A DNA stretch of 20,538 nucleotides. It comes from Pedobacter sp. UBA2067 (lineage in GTDB: Bacteria; Bacteroidota; Bacteroidia; Sphingobacteriales; Sphingobacteriaceae). The stretch's first letter is position 1, and each line of letters starts with the position of its first letter. A program made the translations under genes and the position numbers. The stretch covers positions 88,931-109,468 of the forward strand of contig DDAD01000140.1 of the NCBI GenBank assembly GCA_002333205.1. Direction: 5' to 3'. The notes beneath the pieces were generated by a model that was not told where the DNA came from, did no database searches, and saw only the letters and a list, made by a program, of their open reading frames with translations. Positions 15,071 to 20,538 of the stretch are shown in pieces.

Positions 15071-16545
15071 TGTATAAACATCCGGTAGTTAACCGCTTGT
15101 GGAATTCCCCGACATTTAATACCTGGCTGAGTTACTCAACAAGGGCATTAAGTTTGTTTGTTGTGCTGCCGCTGGTGCTGAAAAACTTCAGTACAGGAGA
15201 GGTATCGTTATGGTACCTCTTTGCAACCATTATAGGTTTGCAGGGCCTTGCAGATATGGGATTTAAAACAACCTTTATCCGTTTCATCTCTTATGCCATG
15301 GGCGGTGCAACGGATATCGGGAAAAATCAGGTTGCTACTTCCGGAGCACACCAGGCCAACTGGTCACTTGTTGGCAGGATCTTTTCCATGATGCGTTACA
15401 TCTATAAGCGGTTAACACTTGTATTCTTTATACTCTTGCTTACTGCCGGCACCTGGGCCATGATGAGGCCGGTTTCTATGGTTGAGCACCAACAGGAAGC
15501 ATGGATCGCATGGGCGGTTATTATCGTGATTTCTTCTGTTAAATTCTACGGAACCATTTACGCCAACTACCTCGAAGGACTGAATCAGATTGCACTGGTG
15601 CGGCGCTGGGAGGCCTTAACCTCCATCGGGTCCATTGTAAGCAGCATCATCGCATTGCTGTTTTTCAAATCCCTGATCACATTGGTTATCGCCAATCAAT
15701 TCTGGATCCTGATTAACTTCTACCGGGATTACCGCTTATCGTTAAGCGTAGAAAATGGCAGTTTCCGGAAGCTGGATCTAACCGTTCCTTTTAACCGGGA
15801 ATTTTTTCAAAGCGTATGGCATCCAGCCTGGCGCAGCGGACTCTCGGGCTTAATGTCAAACGGCCTTGCAAGCATTACCAGCCTGATCTATGCGCAAATG
15901 GGCAGTGCAGCCAGCCTGGCCTCGTACCTGCTGGCACTGCGGCTATTGGCACAGATCCGGGAAATTTCCATGGCACCGTTCTACAGTAAGATCCCGATGT
16001 TCTCCAGGTTGCGTGCCGTTGGAGACCTCAAAACACTGATCGCAAAAGCACAACGTGGTATGATGTTGTCAAACCTGGTTTTTGTAGTCGGCGCCATAGC
16101 CACAGGCCTTTTAGGCGCTACACTGCTACACTACATCGGTTCTGCAGTTCCCTTTGTTCGTATGGATCTTTGGATTCTACTAACCGTTGCTTACTTCATC
16201 CACCGTTATGGTGCCATGCATATTCAGCTCTATAGTACAACCAATCACATTATTTCTCATATTGCCGATGGTGTGTCTGGCGTTATATTCATAGCCGTTA
16301 CGCTTTCCCTATTCGGAAAGTATGAGCTATATGCTATTCCAATCGGAATGCTTTGTGGTTATCTTGGCTTTTATGCCTGGTATGCTGCTTATCATTCCCT
16401 GAAAAGTTTAGGTGTAAGCTTTTTCAAATTTGAATATAAAACCGTGTTGGTACCCTTACTGCTTTTGATTGCTTTTTGCATGCTAATAACCCTATTTCCT
16501 GATAGCGCCTCCAAAATTTATAGCATAAACCCTTCTGCCTTATAA
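15070..16545 (+). CDS. Wzx-like polysaccharide flippase (MOP superfamily)
   Basis: A 491-residue integral membrane protein with about 12 or more hydrophobic segments. The N-terminal part, with ALSLFVVLPLVLKNFSTGEV and later IIGLQGLADMGFKTTFIRF, resembles Wzx/RfbX-type exporters (flippase opening with a G-x-x-D-x-G motif). Length is near the usual 400-500 of the family. It should move undecaprenyl-linked repeat units to the periplasmic side for polymerisation, possibly by the Wzy-like protein at 262-1452. Start ATG 15070 overlaps the preceding TAA by one base (TAATG), a coupling arrangement. An ABC-type flippase is also encoded in this locus, so the two may handle different intermediates. Confidence 0.82.
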   Translation: MYKHPVVNRLWNSPTFNTWLSYSTRALSLFVVLPLVLKNFSTGEVSLWYLFATIIGLQGLADMGFKTTFIRFISYAMGGATDIGKNQVATSGAHQANWSLVGRIFSMMRYIYKRLTLVFFILLLTAGTWAMMRPVSMVEHQQEAWIAWAVIIVISSVKFYGTIYANYLEGLNQIALVRRWEALTSIGSIVSSIIALLFFKSLITLVIANQFWILINFYRDYRLSLSVENGSFRKLDLTVPFNREFFQSVWHPAWRSGLSGLMSNGLASITSLIYAQMGSAASLASYLLALRLLAQIREISMAPFYSKIPMFSRLRAVGDLKTLIAKAQRGMMLSNLVFVVGAIATGLLGATLLHYIGSAVPFVRMDLWILLTVAYFIHRYGAMHIQLYSTTNHIISHIADGVSGVIFIAVTLSLFGKYELYAIPIGMLCGYLGFYAWYAAYHSLKSLGVSFFKFEYKTVLVPLLLLIAFCMLITLFPDSASKIYSINPSAL

Positions 16546-16552
16546 TTTTCCG

Positions 16553-17428
16553 ATGAAAGCCTCTATCCTGATTAACAACTATAACTATCAAAACTATGTG
16601 GAGAATGCCATAAGGTCCTGCTTGTCGCAGACCTACAAGAATGTGGAGATCATCCTTTACGATGATGGATCAACGGACAAATCACTGGAAATTATCAACC
16701 AGTTTGCAGATAAGATCCAGATCATCAGCCGGGAGAACTACAAAAAGGGGCACTGCTGGAATCAGATCCATGCCGTAAACGAAGCTTTCAAACTATCTAC
16801 CGGAGACGTTATTTTCCTGCTCGACAGCGACGATTGCTTCTTCCCCGAAAAGGTAGAACGCGTAATGGCGGAGTTTAAGGCGCAGCCAGACATTGTCGCC
16901 GTTCAGCACCCCTTCCGCCTGATTAACGAAAAGGATGAGTTTATCAAGTTGCTTAAGCGACCAATATTCTCGGACATTGACATTCTGAAATCCATTTACT
17001 TCACCAAACGTCAGGATTTCTACTTCACACAAACCAGTGGCTTATGCTTTTCAAGAGCTTTCATGGAGCAGGTACTGCCACTGCCGGAAGATGATCTTCC
17101 GCTGATTGCAGTCGACATCCGGCTGTCCAGACTGGCATTGTTCGCAGGCAGGATCGTTACGCTCCGCGATAAACTTGCGGCATACCGTGTCCATACCAGC
17201 AACCACTCCGCTGCCTTGAAAGACCGAAGCTACTATCAGGAATATGACCGCCAGAATATCGCCTTCCTGAACAGGCTGGCAAAACGCCACAATAAGCCGG
17301 AATTCAAATACGGTAATACCCTGGTTGCCTATACCAAAGTCATATTGCTGCTCGCCATTTCAGGTATGCAGTTTGAAGATAAAGTAGAATTTATGAAATC
17401 CTGGGTCAGTTCATTTTTAAACAAATAA
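16553..17428 (+). CDS. GT2 glycosyltransferase with canonical DxD
   Basis: A 291-residue GT-A enzyme. YDDGSTDKS (DDGSTD at 37-42) and LLDSDD (Asp91-Ser-Asp93, metal/nucleotide binding) are both standard, unlike the SAH-type GT2 at the start of the operon. The stretch GHCWNQIHAVNEAF is the usual helix before the DxD. There are no membrane helices. It transfers one sugar during repeat-unit assembly. It starts 7 bases after the flippase and is 2 bases from the next gene. Specificity unknown. Confidence 0.88.
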   Translation: MKASILINNYNYQNYVENAIRSCLSQTYKNVEIILYDDGSTDKSLEIINQFADKIQIISRENYKKGHCWNQIHAVNEAFKLSTGDVIFLLDSDDCFFPEKVERVMAEFKAQPDIVAVQHPFRLINEKDEFIKLLKRPIFSDIDILKSIYFTKRQDFYFTQTSGLCFSRAFMEQVLPLPEDDLPLIAVDIRLSRLALFAGRIVTLRDKLAAYRVHTSNHSAALKDRSYYQEYDRQNIAFLNRLAKRHNKPEFKYGNTLVAYTKVILLLAISGMQFEDKVEFMKSWVSSFLNK

Positions 17429-17430
17429 TC

Positions 17431-18240
17431 ATGGAAATAGAAAAACAATTTGACCGGGTACAGCGACCGGTCATCAATCCATACTTCAATGCCCTTTCGC
17501 TTGTAAAAGAGCGCCTGCTTTGGGACATCAACCCAAAGTCATGGTCATCAAGGGCCAGGATGCGGAAATATAAAAATGCCTACGCAGGCAAAAAAGCCAT
17601 CATCATTTGTAATGGCCCTTCGCTGAGAAAGGTGAACTTTGATAGCCTTATCGGCACAGACGTCTTTTACTTCGGTCTGAACAAGATCAACCTGATGTTT
17701 GATGAAACGCAATTCCGGCCAAATGCCGTGGTTGCCAGCAATTACCTGGTGATGGAGCAAAATGCACCTTTTTTCAATACTACAGACATTCCCTTGTTTC
17801 TGAATGCAGATAAGCACGCTTTAATCAAGGATAGACCCAATGTGCAATTTGTACACTTCTCTTCCATTCCAAGAAAGTTTGCACGCGATTGCAGCGTTTC
17901 CCTGTTCCAGGGGCATACGGTGACGTACACCGCTTTGCAGCTGGCTTTTCACATGGGCTTCTCCAGTGTAGGCATCATCGGCTGTGATCACCATTTCGAG
18001 ACGAAAGGTCCGTCGAATAAACAGGCCATCGCCGGCGAGACCGATCCGAATCACTTCCATCCGAAATATTTTGCCGATGGCGTGAAGTGGGACCTTCCCG
18101 ATTTATTGGGCTCAGAATACCATTATGACCTTGCAGATAAGGTGTACAAGCACTTTGGAAGACGGGTGTACAACTGTACCGAAGGTGGTAAACTTGAAGT
18201 GTTTGAAAGAATGGAGCTAAACGACTTCATAAAATCCTAA
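17431..18240 (+). CDS. DUF115/MptE-like protein, candidate GT42-type CMP-sugar transferase
   Basis: A 269-residue soluble protein usually annotated by homology as 6-hydroxymethylpterin diphosphokinase MptE-like. Motifs: IICNGPSL with Asn61-Gly-Pro-Ser64, FGLNKINLMF (Asn84), GHTVTYTALQLAFHMGF at 161-177, GIIGCDHHF (Asp186), and DPNHFHPKYF with His208. From family memory, the GT42 sialyltransferase CstII has the same order: NGPSLK, a later C-N-Q-F-Y, a T-S-G...A-x-G-Y...G-I-D-F segment, and SHY bearing the catalytic His. The correspondence suggests a sialyltransferase-like fold acting on a CMP donor, matching the NeuA-like gene of the operon. This is inference from short motifs, not an alignment. 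Last gene of the tightly spaced operon; a paralogue follows. Confidence 0.7.
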   Translation: MEIEKQFDRVQRPVINPYFNALSLVKERLLWDINPKSWSSRARMRKYKNAYAGKKAIIICNGPSLRKVNFDSLIGTDVFYFGLNKINLMFDETQFRPNAVVASNYLVMEQNAPFFNTTDIPLFLNADKHALIKDRPNVQFVHFSSIPRKFARDCSVSLFQGHTVTYTALQLAFHMGFSSVGIIGCDHHFETKGPSNKQAIAGETDPNHFHPKYFADGVKWDLPDLLGSEYHYDLADKVYKHFGRRVYNCTEGGKLEVFERMELNDFIKS

Positions 18241-18304
18241 ACATTGATACACAACTAGGCAAAAATTATCTTATTTTAACTTAAAAGCTAATAAACATCG
18301 TAAT

Positions 18305-19108
18305 ATGATTGACTTAACAAGATTCAATCCCGCACGTATCCTGCCGGCAATAAAGCGGCGAATGGATGAACGACCTTTCCTGAAATTGTGGAATCACTCC
18401 GAACTGGGCAGAAAGAATAAAGATGTACTGCTTGGGTACAAAGATAAATATAAGGGCAAACGACTATTCCTGATCTGCAATGGACCCAGTATCAAGGATA
18501 TGGACCTTTCCGTTTTAAAGGATGAGTACACGATGTGCTTAAACCGCTTTTACATCTACTTCGATAAGATTGGCTTTAAACCCAACTTCCTGGTGTGTGT
18601 TGAGGGCATGGTACTGGAGCAATTCGCAGATGACATCAATAACCTGGATATCCCAAAGTTTGTGAACTTCCGCTATCATAAACAATTAGACAAATGTCAT
18701 TACCTGAAAGAAGCGTATTCTTTCAATCCATTTTTCCAGGATGATCTAACGAAACCTGCACACTTTGGCGGTACCGTTACCTTCGCCTCTTTACAACTGG
18801 CTTATTGGATGGGTTTTGAGGAAGTGGTGATCATCGGGATGGATCACTCCTTCGCAGAGAAGGGTATGGCCTCTACCGTGGAAGTAAGAACCTACGAAAA
18901 GGATGAAAGTCACTTCGATCCGAACTATTTTCCAAAAGGCATTCGCTGGGTGCTGCCAGATCTGGAGAAATCAGAGTATGGCTACCGTATTGCCAATAAG
19001 TTCTACAAAGAACACGGCAGAAAGATTACGGATGCTACCGTAAATGGTAAGTGTACCATCTTTGATAAAGGTAACTTCTCTGAGATCATCAAAAAGAAAA
19101 GCAATTAA
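18305..19108 (+). CDS. Second DUF115/MptE-like protein, paralogue of the preceding gene
   Basis: A 267-residue protein sharing many positions with its neighbour: ICNGPS (Asn59), CLNRFYIYF (Asn80), GGTVTFASLQLAYWMGF, IIGMDHSF (Asp180), ESHFDPNYF (His203), RWVLPDLEKSEYGY and the GR...GK tail. It matches the CstII-type signature better than its neighbour, since CLNRFYIYFDKIGFKPNFLV echoes the CstII segment CNQFYFEDKYYLGKK and SHF echoes SHY. A role as a glycosyltransferase using a CMP-activated donor is proposed; the MptE-like pterin kinase label looks unlikely in a polysaccharide operon. A 64-base gap separates it from the preceding gene, with only a weak promoter candidate (TTG 18244-18246, then TATCTTAT), so it may be co-transcribed or separately driven. 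Followed by hairpins. Confidence 0.7.
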   Translation: MIDLTRFNPARILPAIKRRMDERPFLKLWNHSELGRKNKDVLLGYKDKYKGKRLFLICNGPSIKDMDLSVLKDEYTMCLNRFYIYFDKIGFKPNFLVCVEGMVLEQFADDINNLDIPKFVNFRYHKQLDKCHYLKEAYSFNPFFQDDLTKPAHFGGTVTFASLQLAYWMGFEEVVIIGMDHSFAEKGMASTVEVRTYEKDESHFDPNYFPKGIRWVLPDLEKSEYGYRIANKFYKEHGRKITDATVNGKCTIFDKGNFSEIIKKKSN

Positions 19109-19115
19109 TTCCCCA

Positions 19116-19134
19116 GGCCTGCATTAAACAGGCC
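19116..19134 (+). repeat. Small hairpin before terminator
   Basis: GGCCTG (19116-19121) pairs with CAGGCC (19129-19134), 7-base loop, just after the stop codon and before the stronger terminator. No T-tract follows, so it probably only adds 3' structure. Confidence 0.4.
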
Positions 19135-19147
19135 CGGAACAAAATAG

Positions 19148-19174
19148 AAAAAGCTGCGATTCGCAGCTTTTTTT
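19148..19174. terminator. Intrinsic terminator between convergent genes
   Basis: AAAAAGCTGCG (19148-19158) pairs with CGCAGCTTTTT (19162-19172) around a 3-base loop, with a T run to 19174 on the + strand and an A-rich flank that gives a U-run on the other. It lies between the DUF115-like gene and the end of cmk, so it may serve both. Confidence 0.9.
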
Positions 19175-19226
19175 GTGTCCTGATATTTCTGTATCCTGGT
19201 ATTTTTGTGACGCGGAACTTTGTATG

Positions 19227-19943
19227 CTAGTATGTCGTATCCCGGTAAGTTATTGTTACTTCTTCCGCCGGTTGCTTGCTTCTGATCAGCTGGAACGCAA
19301 ATTCAAGCTGTTCATCGGGTGAAAGGTAGGTGTTATCCAATACCACGGCATCTGCAGCTTGTATCAGCGGACTCTCTACCCGCGTGGTATCTGCGTAATC
19401 GCGTTGCTTCAGACTTTCGTAAACCTCTTCGAGGCTCACCTGCTGGTCACCTTTGCTGCGCAGCTCATCAAAGCGGCGTTGTGCACGAACCATCGGATCT
19501 GCCGTCATAAACAGCTTTACCGGCGCATCCGGGAAAACAGCAGTGCCGATATCACGACCATCCATGACAATGTTCTTTACGGCAGCCATCTGCTGCTGCT
19601 GGCGCACCATCTCTACCCGCACCGGTTTCAAACTGGCAACGGTACTTACAAAATTGGCCACCGGCATTTGGCGGATCTCCTCAGACACCTCCTCGCCGTT
19701 CAGCGTGATGTGCGTCTGGTAGTCGCGGGCATGAAAATTCAGTTCAATTTGCGCCAGCGCTGCCGCCACGGCCGCTTCCTGATGCACGTCCACCTGATTA
19801 CGGAGGAAGTACAAGGTCACCGCACGATACATCGCACCGCTGTCTACATAGATAAAACCGAGTTTCTTTGCCAATGCTTTCGCAATGGTACTTTTGCCGC
19901 AAGATGAGTAGCCGTCTATCGCTACAACCAGATTTGTTCTCAT
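19227..19943 (-). CDS. cmk: Cytidylate kinase
   Basis: A 238-residue protein of the usual cytidylate kinase length (about 225-230). Walker A GYSSCGKS at 11-18, followed by VDSGAMYRAVTLYFL, then VMDGRDIGTAVFPDA, KLFMTADPMVRAQRRFDE and RDYADTTRVESPL, which are the CMP-binding and lid segments of the family. It phosphorylates CMP and dCMP to the diphosphates using ATP in the cytoplasm. CMP is the by-product of CMP-sugar and CDP-glycerol transfer reactions encoded in this locus, so it could recycle it, although cmk is a housekeeping gene. Start chosen at ATG 19943 (MRTNLVVAIDG); an ATG at 19961 would add six residues that are not typical. It is 31 bases after the upstream gene on the same strand and may be cotranscribed. 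Confidence 0.97.
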   Translation of the reverse strand: MRTNLVVAIDGYSSCGKSTIAKALAKKLGFIYVDSGAMYRAVTLYFLRNQVDVHQEAAVAAALAQIELNFHARDYQTHITLNGEEVSEEIRQMPVANFVSTVASLKPVRVEMVRQQQQMAAVKNIVMDGRDIGTAVFPDAPVKLFMTADPMVRAQRRFDELRSKGDQQVSLEEVYESLKQRDYADTTRVESPLIQAADAVVLDNTYLSPDEQLEFAFQLIRSKQPAEEVTITYRDTTY

Positions 19944-19974
19944 TGTTGCGAAAATACGCAATTTTCAAAGGGCT

Positions 19975-20538
19975 TTAGGGAACAAAAGCAGCACGGCTTT
20001 TTGTGAAAAAACGCTCAAAAATGAGCAATACAGCCAGGAGGATCAAAGCCCAGCCCCATGCAGGATTACGTTCCTGTGTACTGCGCTGTTGACGAGCAAC
20101 TTGCTGCTTTTCCGCACGGGCATGCGTCGACTCGGATTGCATTTGCGTGGCCACTTGGCTGTGCTGTTTTACGCTGCCTGCCAGACGACTTTGCTGACCC
20201 TTGATACGGACTTTTTCTGCTTCCGTTTCAAAGCCCTGACCAGGTTGGAAGCTGAATTTCCCCTTCGGCCAGATCTCCAGTTCATAGCTGCCGGAAGAAT
20301 CTTCGAAATGCAGCTCCTGACTTGCGCTGGTCTTGCTCGCTTCAAGCAGAGACGCAGCACTTGCTTCCTGTAGTTGCGCGGTTTGCAAGCTGGTATTTTC
20401 CCTGGCTTTCGTGCTGCGCTGAACTAAGCCGCAGGCAGGCGCGAGGCCTAGAGCTAAAAAAGCGATCCCTGCAAAACTCCAAGACACAGGGCGCCATAAG
20501 TTAAATCTTTGCATAAGCCATAAGTTAAATCTTTGCAT
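19975..20538 (-). CDS. Unrecognised membrane protein, start uncertain at window edge
   Basis: A 187-residue open frame to the window edge. I do not recognise the family. A hydrophobic segment near the N-terminus (WSFAGIAFLALGLAPACGL) is a signal anchor or possibly a poor lipoprotein signal (APAC). A middle part with SGSYELEIWPKGKFSFQPGQ looks beta-rich, followed by a Gln/Ala/Arg-rich stretch about residues 110-155 that may be helical or coiled coil. A second hydrophobic segment (AWGWALILLAVLLIFERFF) lies near the C-terminus. The N-terminus MQRFNLWL is duplicated in frame. The true start could be ATG 20538, ATG 20514, or further upstream outside the window. It is directly upstream of cmk on the same strand. 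Confidence 0.55.
   Translation of the reverse strand: MQRFNLWLMQRFNLWRPVSWSFAGIAFLALGLAPACGLVQRSTKARENTSLQTAQLQEASAASLLEASKTSASQELHFEDSSGSYELEIWPKGKFSFQPGQGFETEAEKVRIKGQQSRLAGSVKQHSQVATQMQSESTHARAEKQQVARQQRSTQERNPAWGWALILLAVLLIFERFFTKSRAAFVP
20493..20538. repeat. Tandem direct repeat, 24-bp period, at window edge
   Basis: A 22-bp segment at 20493-20514 recurs exactly at 20517-20538, with period 24 bases. In the gene on the - strand it encodes the N-terminal MQRFNLWL twice, each copy carrying an ATG. Further copies could continue past the window. Confidence 0.85.

Noticed and set aside
17431..19108. Pterin biosynthesis (MptE-like) function
   Set aside because: No folate or methanopterin genes are nearby, and the motifs and neighbours fit a glycosyltransferase better.
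1..20538. CRISPR arrays, tRNA or rRNA genes, insertion sequences
   Set aside because: No regularly spaced repeats, no cloverleaf or rRNA-like stretch and no transposase-like reading frame were seen on either strand.

Overview
The window is about 20.5 kb of a surface-polysaccharide (exopolysaccharide, capsule or O-antigen) biosynthesis locus from a Bacteroidota bacterium, most likely a Pedobacter-like member of the Sphingobacteriaceae. That placement is inference from protein style, few Shine-Dalgarno sites, moderate GC and promoter-like sequences of the Bacteroidota TTG / TAnnTTTG type; no rRNA or other marker gene is present to confirm it.

Region 1 (1-7250, + strand) is a compact gene train. 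It holds the C-terminus of a PssE/Alg13-like glycosyltransferase, a Wzy-like polymerase, an MsbA/PglK-type ABC exporter, two GT4 glycosyltransferases, a TagD-like cytidylyltransferase and a TagB/TagF-like CDP-glycerol glycerophosphotransferase. It closes with a 25-bp perfect-stem bidirectional terminator shared with the convergent acyltransferase gene at 7335-8372 (- strand).

Region 2 (8373-11735) holds two GH10 glycoside hydrolases, one with a secretion signal and one lipoprotein. Each follows a long intergenic region with a possible promoter, and the second is followed by two tandem terminator hairpins. No SusC/SusD, sugar transporter or xylose-catabolic gene is near them, so they more likely trim, release or remodel the bacterium's own polysaccharide than digest plant xylan.

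Region 3 (11736-18240, + strand) is a tightly coupled operon with ATGA and TAATG overlaps: GT2, NeuA-like CMP-sugar synthetase, D-2-hydroxyacid dehydrogenase, SDR oxidoreductase, Wzx-type flippase, GT2, and a protein of the DUF115/MptE-like type. A paralogue of that last protein follows at 18305-19108. Both carry motifs resembling the active-site signature of GT42 sialyltransferases (CstII), so they are candidate transferases for the CMP-activated sugar made by the operon.

Region 4 (19227-20538, - strand) is cytidylate kinase (cmk) and an unrecognised membrane protein whose start lies in a tandem 24-bp repeat that reaches the window edge.

Taken together: soluble or peripheral transferases build a lipid-linked repeat unit carrying glycerol phosphate and probably a CMP-donated acidic sugar. 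A flippase moves it, Wzy polymerises it, an acyltransferase decorates it and the GH10 enzymes process it. The most novel aspects are the CMP-donor module without a visible sialate-type synthase, the tandem GT42-like proteins, and the two GH10 enzymes inside a synthesis locus.
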